DNA of 64,000 bases from Streptomyces microflavus (GTDB lineage: Bacteria; Actinomycetota; Actinomycetes; Streptomycetales; Streptomycetaceae): positions 62,001-126,000 of the forward strand of contig NZ_BMUG01000009.1 of NCBI RefSeq assembly GCF_014650075.1. The letters run 5' to 3'. Position numbers and translations under genes: made by a program. Each line of letters starts with the position of its first letter. Position 1 is the stretch's first letter. Below, piece by piece: positions 28,060 through 37,200 of this stretch. The notes under the pieces were generated by a model that saw nothing but the letters and a program-made list of their open reading frames with translations, did not search any database and was not told where the DNA came from.

Positions 28060-29010
28060 ATGAGCACCACGACCGAGAAGGCAGCCACACCACCTCCGGC
28101 CCCTGCGGGCCGGCGGGTCCGCAAGCCGTCGATGGGCGTGCAGAACGCGGCGGGCTGGCTGTTCTCCACCCCGTTCCTCGTCCTGTTCACCGTCTTCATG
28201 GCGTTCCCGATCCTCGCCACCCTGGTGATGAGCTTCACGGACTTCGGGCTGCGCAATGTGACGCGCCCGTGGGAAGCGAACTTCATCGGGTTCGAGAACT
28301 ACGTCAAGCTCTTCGGCGACGAGAAGTTCCTCAAGTCCCTCTTCAACACCGGGTACTTCGTGGTCGTCGGCGTCCCGCTGACCATCGCGATCGGGCTGGT
28401 CACCGCCGTCCTTCTGAACAACGGCATCGACCGGGCGCGGACGTTCTTCCGGGTCGGCTTCTACGCCCCGGTGGTCACCACCATCGTCGCGGTGGCCGTC
28501 GTGTGGCGGTTCGTGCTCGACCCGAGCGACGGCCTGATCGCCGGTCTCTTCTCCGAAGTGGGCTGGAGCGCACCGGACTTCCTCGGCTCCGAGAAGCTGG
28601 CGATGCCGTCGCTGATCGTGATGGCGGTGTGGCGGAACGTCGGAACGGTGATGGTGCTCTTCATCGCGGGCCTCCAGGCCGTACCCACCGAGGTGCGGGA
28701 GGCGGCGAAGCTGGACGGGGCGAGCGTCTGGCAGGAGTTCCGGGGCATCACGGTGCCGCTGCTGCGCCCGACGCTGCTCTACGCCACGGTGATCACGACG
28801 ATCGGCTACCTCAACGTGTTCGAGGAGCCGTTCGTGATGACGCAGGGCGGCCCGTCGGACTCGACCCTCACCGTCTCGCTGAACATGTACCGCGAGGGGT
28901 TCAACTTCTTCCACATGGGCTACGCGAGCGCCATGGCGTACGTCCTGTTCGTGGTGATCATGGGCATCACGGTGCTCCAGCTCCGACTGCTGAAGGACAA
29001 CACGAAATGA
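28060..29010 (+). CDS. Sugar ABC transporter permease, first subunit (MalF type)
   Basis: A 316-residue permease with six predicted membrane segments, the first being GWLFSTPFLVLFTVFMAFPI, and the EAA loop VREAAKLDGASVWQEFRGITVPLLRP that contacts the ATPase. It begins two bases after the binding-protein stop and overlaps the next permease gene by four bases (ATGA). It forms the heterodimeric channel with the next protein. Confidence 0.94.
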   Translation: MSTTTEKAATPPPAPAGRRVRKPSMGVQNAAGWLFSTPFLVLFTVFMAFPILATLVMSFTDFGLRNVTRPWEANFIGFENYVKLFGDEKFLKSLFNTGYFVVVGVPLTIAIGLVTAVLLNNGIDRARTFFRVGFYAPVVTTIVAVAVVWRFVLDPSDGLIAGLFSEVGWSAPDFLGSEKLAMPSLIVMAVWRNVGTVMVLFIAGLQAVPTEVREAAKLDGASVWQEFRGITVPLLRPTLLYATVITTIGYLNVFEEPFVMTQGGPSDSTLTVSLNMYREGFNFFHMGYASAMAYVLFVVIMGITVLQLRLLKDNTK

Positions 29011-29891
29011 GCGCCGACAGCAGCCCCAACGCACCGGCCAAGACCCTGGACAAGCGGTCTCCCGGAAAGCGGAGCACCGCACGCCCCCTGGTCTACGTCC
29101 TGCTCTCCCTCGGCCTGCTGGTCATGTCGGCGCCCTTCCTCTGGATGGCGGTCTCCGCCTTCAAGACGCAGAGCGAACTGTCGGCCAGCCCGCCGGTGTG
29201 GATCCCCACCGAGTGGACCCTGGAGAACTTCCGGCAGCTGCTCGACAAGCTGGACCTGCCGCTGTACTTCATGAACTCGGTGATCGTGGCGGTCCTGGTG
29301 ACCGTCTCGAACCTGGTCTTCTGCTCGATGCTCGGCTACGCCCTGGCCAAGCTGAACTTCGTCGGCCGCAACAAGCTCTTCGGTCTGGTGCTCGGCGCGC
29401 TGATGGTGCCCGGCAACCTGATGCTGCTGCCGCTGTTCGTGCTGATGAGCAAGCTCCAGCTGATCGACAGTTACGCGGGTCTGGTGCTGCCGTTCGCCGC
29501 CGGAGCCTTCGGGGTCTTCCTGATGCGGCAGTTCATGCAGTCGATCCCGGACGAGCTGCTGGAGGCGGCCCGGATGGACGGGGCGAGCGAGTGGTACATC
29601 TTCTGGCGGATCGTGATGCCGCTGGTGAAGCCCGCCCTCGCGACGCTCTCGATCTTCACGTTCCTGGGCTCCTGGAACAACTTCGTCTGGCCGCTGATCG
29701 CGACCAACGACCCCGACAAGTACACGCTCCCGGTCGCGCTGGCGACCTTCGCCACGGACCCCAACAAGGCCGGCGGATCGAACGGGATGCTGATGGCCGG
29801 GGCGTTCCTGGTCGTGCTCCCGGTACTGGTCCTCTTCATCGCCCTGCAACGGCACTTCACACAGGGCATCGCCACGGCGGGCATGAAGTAG
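29007..29891 (+). CDS. Sugar ABC transporter permease, second subunit (MalG type)
   Basis: A 294-residue permease with a ~25-residue cytoplasmic start and six membrane segments. The EAA loop reads LLEAARMDGASEWYIFWRI and the C-terminus ends FTQGIATAGMK, as in MalG-type proteins. It overlaps the first permease gene by four bases. A 101-bp gap separates it from the GH1 gene, which is probably still in the same operon. Confidence 0.94.
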   Translation: MSADSSPNAPAKTLDKRSPGKRSTARPLVYVLLSLGLLVMSAPFLWMAVSAFKTQSELSASPPVWIPTEWTLENFRQLLDKLDLPLYFMNSVIVAVLVTVSNLVFCSMLGYALAKLNFVGRNKLFGLVLGALMVPGNLMLLPLFVLMSKLQLIDSYAGLVLPFAAGAFGVFLMRQFMQSIPDELLEAARMDGASEWYIFWRIVMPLVKPALATLSIFTFLGSWNNFVWPLIATNDPDKYTLPVALATFATDPNKAGGSNGMLMAGAFLVVLPVLVLFIALQRHFTQGIATAGMK

Positions 29892-29992
29892 CCCGGCCCC
29901 AGGGCCTGTTCACGTACGAGGCCGCCGCACCCCACCCCGTATCAGCAGACGGCGGCCACACCCCTCACCACCCACCAGAAAGACATGTCGCG

Positions 29993-31198
29993 ATGACGAA
30001 CACCCCTGCTCCCGTCCCGTTCCCCGAGGGCTTCCTCTGGGGGGCCTCCACGGCCGCGCACCAGATCGAGGGCAACAACACCAACAGCGACTGGTGGATC
30101 AAGGAACACAGCACCGGCACCCACATCCAGGAGCCGAGCCTGGACGCCTGCGACAGCTACCACCGCTGGCCCGAGGACATGGACCTGCTGGCCTCGCTGG
30201 GCTTCACCGACTACCGGTTCTCCATCGAGTGGGCCCGGATCGAACCGGTCGAGGGCTCCTTCTCGCGCGCCGAACTCGCGCACTACCGGCGGATGGTGGA
30301 GGGCGCGATCGCCCGCGGCCTGCGTCCGATGGTGACGCTGCACCACTTCACGGTGCCGCAGTGGTTCGAGGCGCGCGGCGGCTGGACGGCCGAAGGGGCG
30401 ACGGAGCTGTTCGCCCGTTACGTTGCGGCCTGCGCGCCGGTCATCTCCCAGGGCGTACGGCACGTCTGCACGATCAACGAGCCGAACATGATCGCCGTGA
30501 TGGCGGGCCAGGCCAAGCGCGGCGACATCGGCTTCCCGCCCGCCGGCCTGCCCACCCCCGACGACGAGACGACCCAGGCGGTCATCGCCGCCCACCACGC
30601 GGCCGTCAAGGAGGTCCGGGCCCTGGACGCGGGCATCCAGGTGGGCTGGACCATCGCCAACCAGGTCTATCAGGCGCTCCCGGGCGCGGAGGACGTGACG
30701 GCCGCCTACCGCCACCCGCGCGAGGACGTCTTCATCGAGGCGGCGCGCGGTGACGACTGGATCGGTGTGCAGTCCTACACCCGTACGCGGATCGGCCCGG
30801 ACGGCCCGATCCCGGCGGCCGACGACGTCGAGCGGACCTTGACGCAGTGGGAGTACTACCCGAGCGCGGTCGGCGAGGCGCTGCGTCACACGGCCGAGGT
30901 GGTCGGCGACGTCCCGCTGATCGTCACGGAGAACGGCATCGCCACCGCCGACGACTCCCGCCGCGCGGACTACTACGCGGGCGCTTTGAGCGAGGTCGCC
31001 TCCGCGCTGGAGGACGGCATCGACATCCGGGGCTACCTGGCGTGGAGCGCGCTGGACAACTACGAGTGGGGCACGTACAAGGCCACGTTCGGCCTGATCG
31101 CGATCGACCGGGAAACCTTCGAGCGCACGCCGCGCGACTCGGCGAAGTGGCTGGGCTCGCTCGGCCGCACCCGCGAACTCCCGCGCACGGCAGCGTAA
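29993..31198 (+). CDS. GH1 family beta-glucosidase / beta-glycosidase
   Basis: This cytoplasmic retaining glycosidase should release glucose or another sugar from imported beta-linked oligosaccharides. At 401 residues it is shorter than the common 440 to 480. It has the N-terminal GH1 signature FLWGASTAAHQIEG, the acid/base Glu163 in CTINEPN and the nucleophile Glu313 in IVTENG. The subsite residues WSALDNYEW are also present. There is no signal peptide. The start is overlapped by a tiny frame, ATGTCGCGATGA, whose stop shares bases with the GH1 ATG, so translation may be coupled to it. It follows the sugar permeases. Confidence 0.94.
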   Translation: MTNTPAPVPFPEGFLWGASTAAHQIEGNNTNSDWWIKEHSTGTHIQEPSLDACDSYHRWPEDMDLLASLGFTDYRFSIEWARIEPVEGSFSRAELAHYRRMVEGAIARGLRPMVTLHHFTVPQWFEARGGWTAEGATELFARYVAACAPVISQGVRHVCTINEPNMIAVMAGQAKRGDIGFPPAGLPTPDDETTQAVIAAHHAAVKEVRALDAGIQVGWTIANQVYQALPGAEDVTAAYRHPREDVFIEAARGDDWIGVQSYTRTRIGPDGPIPAADDVERTLTQWEYYPSAVGEALRHTAEVVGDVPLIVTENGIATADDSRRADYYAGALSEVASALEDGIDIRGYLAWSALDNYEWGTYKATFGLIAIDRETFERTPRDSAKWLGSLGRTRELPRTAA

Positions 31199-31202
31199 TC
31201 AA

Positions 31203-31229
31203 GGCGTCCCCTCGCTACAGAGGGACGCC
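31203..31229 (+). terminator. Hairpin after the GH1 gene
   Basis: GGCGTCCCCTC and GAGGGACGCC pair with one bulged C around loop GCTACA, five bases after the GH1 stop. It is the first of three successive hairpins. Confidence 0.65.
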
Positions 31230-31238
31230 CCCGATACG

Positions 31239-31259
31239 GGGAGCCACCTGACGGCTCCC
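31239..31259. repeat. Short hairpin with an ACCTGAC loop
   Basis: A perfect 7-bp stem, GGGAGCC and GGCTCCC, with loop ACCTGAC. The loop bases recur in the two larger hairpins at 31267 and 57668. Confidence 0.65.
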
Positions 31260-31266
31260 TCCGGCC

Positions 31267-31302
31267 CGGGAGCCGGCGGCACCTGACGACCGCCGGCTCC
31301 CG
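31267..31302. repeat. Stem-loop with conserved ACCTGACG loop, copy after GH1
   Basis: The arms CGGGAGCCGGCGG and CCGCCGGCTCCCG (13 bp, perfect) close the loop CACCTGACGA. A second copy after the GH6 gene (57668 to 57711) has the same stem with a G-C to A-T pair exchange and nearly the same loop. Confidence 0.75.
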
Positions 31303-31358
31303 AGCCGCCCGCACGAGCACCGTTCCTCCTCCCCCTTCTGCCACCAGGAGCCGGACCG

Positions 31359-32822
31359 ATGGACCGTCGCACGTTTCTCACCGCCGCAGGGACCGGGGCC
31401 GCGGCCCTGTCGCTCGGAGCCGTAACCGCCCCGTCCGCACAAGCGGCCACCCCGCCCGACCCACGCCTCCTCCACCACTGGTTCCGCGACACGTACCGCT
31501 CGCTGGAGGCCATGACGACGGACTTCGGCCTGGTCACCGACAAGATCGACCTGAGCGCCCCCGGAGCCCCCGCCCAGTCCATCCAGACCTCGCCCACCAA
31601 CATCGGCTGCGGCCTCTGGTCGACGGTGGCCGCGGCGGGTCTCGGGGTGATCGGCGAAGCTGCGATGATCCGGTCCCTGACCCGTACGGTCGCGGCCGTG
31701 GAGAAGCTGGAGCGCCACCACGGCTTCTGGCTCAACTGGTATGACGCGCACGACGGTTCGGTGCTGACGGAGTGGCCGGGGACGGGCGACCCGGTGCGCC
31801 CGTTCCTCTCCTCGGTGGACAACGCGTGGCTGGTGACGGGCCTACGGATAGCCGCCGACGCGGCACCGACGCTACGCGCCCGCATCGGCCGCATCCTGGC
31901 GACGGCGGACTGGTCGTACTTCTACACGCCGTATGACCCGGCGGACCCGGTAGCGGGCCCCGGCCAGCTGCGCGGCGGAGTCTGGACGGACACGGAGGAG
32001 CCGACCCCGCACCACTACGGGGCGCTCAACACCGAACCGCGCATGGCCAGTTACCTGGGCATGGCCGACGGATCGCTCCCCGGCGACCACTACTGGCACC
32101 TGCTGCGGACGATGCTGCCGGAGCACGAGCAGGAGCAGAGCCCCGGCGGCGGTTACGTCACGGTCGACGGCGTACGGGTATGGAACGGCCACTACACCCA
32201 CCGCGGCCGCAAGGTGGTCCCCACCTGGGGCGGCTCGATGTTCGAGGCACTGATGGTGCCGCTGTTCGTGCCGGAACCGGAGTGGTCGCCGCGCGCGTGG
32301 GGCCTGACCCACCACCGCTACGTACGAGCCCAGATCGACCACGGCCTGCGGGAGGCGGAGTACGGCTACTGGGGCTTCTCACCCTCCAACGTTCCGGAGG
32401 GCGGATACCAGGAGTACGGGGTCGACGCCCTCGGCATGGCGGTCGACGGCTACGCCTCCAACACGGACCGCACGCACACGACCGACGGCGAACCGCTCCC
32501 GGCGCCCTCGGCGTTCACGAACGGAGTGGTCACCCCGCACGCCTCGTTCCTGGCCCTGCCGTACGCGGGCCGCGATGCGGTGGCCAACTTGCGGGCCCTG
32601 GAACGGGACTTCGGAGCGTACGAGGACGGGCTCGGCTTCCGGGACTCGGTGAACGTGTCCACGGGCCGGGTCAGCGACTTCATGCTCGCCCTCGACCAGG
32701 GGATGGTCATCGCGGCCCTGGCCCAGCACCTGCGCCCGGGCCTGCTCCAGCGCCCGTTCCGCACCGGCGGGTTCAGGGCTCGGGTGCGGCCGCTGCTGGC
32801 GAAGGAGCGGTTCTCGATCTGA
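31359..32822 (+). CDS. Tat-exported glycoamylase-like protein (GH144-type, putative beta-1,2-glucanase)
   Basis: A 487-residue secreted protein. It begins MDRRTFLTAAGTGAAALSLG, a twin-arginine signal cut near AQAA, so it is exported folded. The rest matches the glycoamylase-like domain (PF10091): TWGGSMFEALMVPLFVPE, YGYWGFSPSNVPEGGYQEYG and VTPHASFLALPYAGRDA. Known members include GH144 endo-beta-1,2-glucanases, and others have unknown substrates. The exact activity is therefore inference. It follows the GH1 gene after three hairpins, so it may be expressed with the importer, or from its own promoter in the 160-bp gap. A plausible role is to cut an extracellular glucan into oligosaccharides for import. 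Confidence 0.83.
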   Translation: MDRRTFLTAAGTGAAALSLGAVTAPSAQAATPPDPRLLHHWFRDTYRSLEAMTTDFGLVTDKIDLSAPGAPAQSIQTSPTNIGCGLWSTVAAAGLGVIGEAAMIRSLTRTVAAVEKLERHHGFWLNWYDAHDGSVLTEWPGTGDPVRPFLSSVDNAWLVTGLRIAADAAPTLRARIGRILATADWSYFYTPYDPADPVAGPGQLRGGVWTDTEEPTPHHYGALNTEPRMASYLGMADGSLPGDHYWHLLRTMLPEHEQEQSPGGGYVTVDGVRVWNGHYTHRGRKVVPTWGGSMFEALMVPLFVPEPEWSPRAWGLTHHRYVRAQIDHGLREAEYGYWGFSPSNVPEGGYQEYGVDALGMAVDGYASNTDRTHTTDGEPLPAPSAFTNGVVTPHASFLALPYAGRDAVANLRALERDFGAYEDGLGFRDSVNVSTGRVSDFMLALDQGMVIAALAQHLRPGLLQRPFRTGGFRARVRPLLAKERFSI

Positions 32823-32826
32823 GGCA

Positions 32827-32862
32827 CTGATGCCCCGCCAGCCTCAACTGGTGGGGCATCAG
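32827..32862 (+). terminator. Terminator of the sugar locus
   Basis: CTGATGCCCCGCCAG and CTGGTGGGGCATCAG form a 15-bp stem with one G-U pair and loop CCTCAA, four bases after the stop of the glycoamylase-like gene. Confidence 0.85.
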
Positions 32863-32910
32863 GTCCGCTCCGGCAACGACGGCCAGCAGCCTGGTTAGCC
32901 AGGCAGACGA

Positions 32911-33198
32911 TTACGCATCGTCAGGTATAGCCCAGCTTCCTGAATCCTCGAATACCTCACAGCCATCATGCTCGAACCGAATAGTCCCATCGAAAGGCGA
33001 CGCCGAGTTCGCATATGCACCGTAGTCCGACCCGAGTGCCCCGGAGAGCGGGATCCAGAAGCGGCACCCGCCGCACTGTTCGTCGTACCAGGATTCCTGA
33101 TACTCAGGATCGTCCGTGCGGCGATTCCTTTTCTGGCCCCATCGGGAATGAATCTCGTCGAGTTCGCCAGGCCGGCGCGTCTCGTGGCCCTTACCCAT
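32911..33198 (-). CDS. Small DUF3027-like protein with a Cys-containing segment
   Basis: A 95-residue protein whose centre reads CGGCRFWIPLSGALGSDYGA and continues to ASPFDGTIRFEHDGC. This pattern is typical of DUF3027-like proteins in Streptomyces as I remember them, where four cysteines may bind a metal. One of them seems replaced here by Tyr (GAYANS). The ATG at 33198 is used, and a TTG two codons upstream is the alternative. GC is lower than in neighbouring core genes. It lies downstream of the toxin-immunity operon on the same strand, beyond a terminator and an integrase relic. The function is unknown. Confidence 0.6.
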   Translation of the reverse strand: MGKGHETRRPGELDEIHSRWGQKRNRRTDDPEYQESWYDEQCGGCRFWIPLSGALGSDYGAYANSASPFDGTIRFEHDGCEVFEDSGSWAIPDDA

Positions 33199-33300
33199 TG
33201 CCAACCATCACCGAACACTCGCAGGATTTCCGTCGATCGAAGTAATGCACCGATCCTTTTTGGACGACCCGAAACCAACCCCGCCGCCCACTCACCGAGG

Positions 33301-33476
33301 CTCCAGCACACGTACCCGTGCGAACGGGAGGCCACGTGGCAGGACGGGGGGGGCAGGTGTTCACCACCCCGCAGGGCAAAGCGATCGCCCCGGCCAACCT
33401 CACCCGCACCTCACCTCACTCCTCCGCAAGGCCGACCTCCGCCGCATCCGCTTTCACGATCTCAGGGACTTGACCG
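33301..33476 (+). pseudogene. Remnant of a tyrosine-type integrase (C-terminal part)
   Basis: In three successive frames one can read EREATWQDGG, then GQVFTTPQGKAIAPANLTRT, then SLLRKADLRRIRFHDLR. These are in the right order for a phage/ICE integrase catalytic domain, where RFHDLR carries the catalytic His and Arg. The frame breaks at a run of eight G near 33350 and again near 33410. After RFHDLR the expected H-S/T-x-A continuation is lost (DLTAAPRH). No N-terminal part and no tRNA site were found, so it is a decayed fragment. Confidence 0.65.
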
Positions 33477-33520
33477 CTGCCCCGCGCCACTGGCGTCCGC
33501 TGACGCTGCCGTCAAACACC

Positions 33521-33559
33521 AGGTCAGCCCCACCGAGCTGCGCTCGGTGGGGCTGACCT
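33521..33559 (-). terminator. Terminator after the immunity gene
   Basis: A perfect 18-bp inverted repeat (AGGTCAGCCCCACCGAGC and its complement) with loop TGC, about 106 bp after the immunity-gene stop. It can work in both directions. Confidence 0.8.
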
Positions 33560-33664
33560 TTGCCACGGCATGACCCTTCTCGTGGCACAGCCGGGCCGAA
33601 TCGGGTAACGACTCCCATGCGGTCCATGAGAACCAACGTTACGGAACCCGATTCTTGAGACCCG

Positions 33665-34159
33665 TCAGAAAGAACCGAAGAACCGGTCCCACCAACTGGG
33701 CTCCCCAGAACCGTGGAAACGCAAAAGAGTGGGCCCGTCATAGCTTATTTCAAGAAGTTCTTCCGGAATCGTGATGTACCCCGATTCGGCGAGAACTTGC
33801 TCTACCTTCTCAAGGTCACTCGCGTCGAGCTCACCTTCAGCCTGCGCTTCATCCGTGCCCAAGAAGGCGCCAGGGTTATCGGCCGCCACCATTGCCAACG
33901 GCTTGAATTTGCTCACCAGGGCAACAATTCTCGTCCCACAGACTGTGGCTTCGCCCGGCACTTCGATTCGTCCGTACTGCGCAGAGTCCTGGATGTCTCG
34001 ATCGATGTTACAAGGCGTCGAGAAGCGAGAACCAACCTGCACAACCAGACGGCTGAACGAAGCTGCAGCATCGGCCGCACTGTAGTCAGCTGGCGTTTCT
34101 GTAAATTCGGGATCGTCCAGACGGTGCAACAGTTCCATCAGACTCGCATCTCTTTCCAT
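33665..34159 (-). CDS. Putative immunity protein for the RHS/EndoU toxin
   Basis: A 164-residue acidic, soluble protein of no family I recognise. The ATG at 34159 (MERDASLMELLHRL) is chosen because GGAGG lies five bases before it, and an in-frame ATG five codons upstream lacks such a site. It begins 51 bp after the stop of the toxin gene on the same strand, the standard place of an immunity gene in polymorphic toxin loci. No signal or membrane segment is present, which fits neutralisation of a nuclease in the cytoplasm. GC is clearly lower than the genome, as for the toxin tip. The function is inferred from position only. Confidence 0.65.
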   Translation of the reverse strand: MERDASLMELLHRLDDPEFTETPADYSAADAAASFSRLVVQVGSRFSTPCNIDRDIQDSAQYGRIEVPGEATVCGTRIVALVSKFKPLAMVAADNPGAFLGTDEAQAEGELDASDLEKVEQVLAESGYITIPEELLEISYDGPTLLRFHGSGEPSWWDRFFGSF

Positions 34160-34210
34160 AAATCCTCCAATCATCGAATTCGCTACACCCGGACCCGGTG
34201 AACCATTTTT

Positions 34211-37200
34211 TCAGTGCGGAAACGCCGTGAGCACCTTCCCAGTAAGAGGTTCGTAACGCACCAGCATTCTCACCCCTCCCACCGACCCGATCACATTCTG
34301 AACCGCAGGTTGGCCTTTCCTGGTCTTCAGGGTTCTCTCGGCATGCACAGCAGATCCCTGGTACCAGGTCCTCTGACTATTTGGACTCGTCACCACGTCA
34401 GCAACAGCATCCAAAATCTGGTCATCAGACCACCCCTCCGGGAAAGCGTCCTTGCCCGGCGCCCCGGGGTACCTGTGACCATCAAGGATGTGATCCGCCC
34501 TCTCGTCACCGATCAGCTTCCGACCAATTCCGCAGTTGCTGTTGTGAACCAGAACCGGAGTCTGCCCCGCCAGCACATAGTACGTGTGAAGGTCATCCAC
34601 GGTGAGGTTGTACGTACGTGCCCGCTTCCTGAAGTCCTTGTTGCCAGTGACGACCACCGTGTCGCCGGCGTCGGTCAGCAGGGTCATCCCCGGTGCGAGG
34701 TCACGTGCCGCGACCCAGTCGTCTTCGGATGGAGACCAGAAGGGGTGCTCGTGTGTCGCGGTGAGTTCTTCGATGCCGTCTTCGGTGGCGATGGAGAGGG
34801 TGTTGAAGTGCTTGTCGTCCTCGGTCCTGATGAGGCGGGTGACTTTCCTGGGGCCCGCCTCTCCGGTTTCGGGGTCGGTGGCGAGTACTTCGTCCCCGAC
34901 TTCGACGTCCTCGATGGCTTTGGCGGATCCGTCGGCCATCAGGACTTCGACGCCGGCGAGGAAGCACTTGCAACTGGAGAGCAGCTTCGCCAGTGCCCCG
35001 TCCGCTGCGCCGGCGGCGGTTCCCGAAGCGGCTGCTCTGGCCCCTACACCTGCGACTGCGCGACCGAGTCCCCACGTGATCAGTGCGATGGCATCGGACA
35101 CCAGTGCCTCTACGCAGTCGCCCTTTCCGGTGATGCAGTTGATGTGTGCCTGGACTCCCCAGGGGTCATTGCCGACTTCCAGGAGGCCCACGGCGTCGGC
35201 GGCGTTGCAGAAGGCTGTGTTGTCTTCCCACCCGGCGCCGAAGCACTTGTGCTTCGCCCATTTCTGGGTGAGCTCTTCGTACGAGTCGCCCGGCCACGCG
35301 TAAGGCATCGCCCGCATTTCATCCTGGGTAGGCAAGGGGACGCCATGGACGACAGGCTGCTGTCCTGTACCGGAAGGTGATGTGTAGCTGCCGGACGTGC
35401 CACCGCCTCCTCCGGCACCCCCGCCACCAGCACCGCGACCCCCAGCACTGCCACCGCCCCCGTGCGGGGTGCCGCGTACGGAGCCGTCGGAGTTCTTGCC
35501 GCCCTCGGGATCGCCCTTGGTTCCGCCGTCGGGGCGGGTCCATCCAGCACCGTCGTTGCAGCTGTCGCACCACAGGCCGGAGGCGTCGCTGGAGGTGACG
35601 GGGGTGTTGTTGGCGTAGGCGTAACCGTTGAGGGACTGGGGCTGGCCGGGACTGAGTACCGGATCGACGCTGATGAACTGGCCGATGGCCGGGTCGTACT
35701 GACGGGCGCCGACGTGGGTGAGGCCGGTGGTCCTGTCGTCGGTCTTGCCCAGGAAGCCCTTGTCGTTCGGCCAGGGGGCCCCGGTGGGTGTGCCCCGTTC
35801 GGCGCCGAAGGGGCTCGTGTACCGCTTGCTGAAGGACTGGCTGCTGTCGGCGGAGACGGCCAGGCTCTGGGTGCCGTGGCGGTCGCCGGCGAGATAGGTG
35901 AGCTTGTTGGCGCCGCTCTCGTTGGAACGGACGGCGACGGTCAGATCGCCCGCGGCGTAGGTGCGCTGTGCCCAGGTGGTGCCGTTGGCCCTGAGGTGAA
36001 GCTCTGTGGCTCCGGCGTAGAGGACCCTCTCGCCGCCCTGGGTGGCGCGGATGAGGAGGGTGCCGTCTGCAGCGTAGACGTAGTCGGTGGACTTGCCGGA
36101 TTCGGTGAGTTTGGTGAGCCTGCCTTCATCGGACCAGAGGAGGTCCTGCTTTCCGGCCTTGCCCGGGCGCTCGGTGGTGTTGCCCGTGACGTCGTAGACG
36201 TAGCCGCGTTCGGGCGCGGTGCAGTTGGCCGTGGTGCTGGTGCCGGTGAGGGTGTGGGGCTGGTCGCCCTCGTAGCAGTACGTGGTCGAGGTGGTGCCGC
36301 TGGTCCGGTGAACCGCTTCCTTCGTGCGTTGACCGGCGAGGTTGTAGGTGTAGCTGTTCCAGTACGGGGCCGGCCCGGACAGGTTCGTGGCGCTGCGGGG
36401 GGTCGAGCAGTTCTGGGAACCGGGTGTCCAGGCTTCGGCCAGGCGGCGGTTGCCGTCGTACGCGAAGCACTGCGTCTCCGCCGACGACGTGCCGCCCAGG
36501 GTGGTCGGGTCGGTGATGGAGGTGACGTTCCCGGCCGGGTCGAAGGCGTAGTTGAGGTCCTGCAGCATGTACGGGTGGGACTGGGTCGTGACGTGGCTGC
36601 GGGTCAGCCGGCCGGTGCCCTGCTCGTACGTGTTGGTGATGTAGCTCTTCTTGCTGTCTTCACTGTTGGTGGTGCCGAGAACCAGCTGTTGCGGCTGGCT
36701 GAGCGCGGAGTAGTCGACGTCCAGCAGGTATCCGGTCGAGCCACCGATCGAGGTGACGTTGCCGACGCTGTCGTAGCCGTATCCGACGGTCTCCGCCGGC
36801 AGGCCGCCCAGGGCCGGTTCCTTGCTGTTCTGCAAGGAACCGTCGATGTTGAAGTAGCTGGTGTACGCCAGCGTGGCCGGCGCTCCGGCCTGCACGAACG
36901 GGTCGCCGGCCGGGAGCTGGAGCGTGGATGCGACCGGCCGCCCGAGGACGTCGTACTCGGTGACGCTCTTCGTGTACGCCGGGCCGTTCTTGCCACCTGT
37001 GTAGCGGATGGAGGAGTCGGGCTTGCCCTTGAGCAGACTGTCGTAGGTGTACGCGGTGAGTTGGGTGGCGTCGGTCTTCGTACCGGACCAGGTGCCGAGC
37101 GGCCGGCCGAGGTCGTCGTACTCCGTCAGAACGGACTTTCCGCGCTGATCGGTGCTCTCGACGACCTGGTCGAGAGCGTTGTAGCCGGTCGTCGCCTCGC

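Noticed and set aside
33560..33664. tRNA gene as an attachment site near the integrase remnant
   Set aside because: No cloverleaf or T-arm motif is present, and the visible palindrome is a simple terminator.
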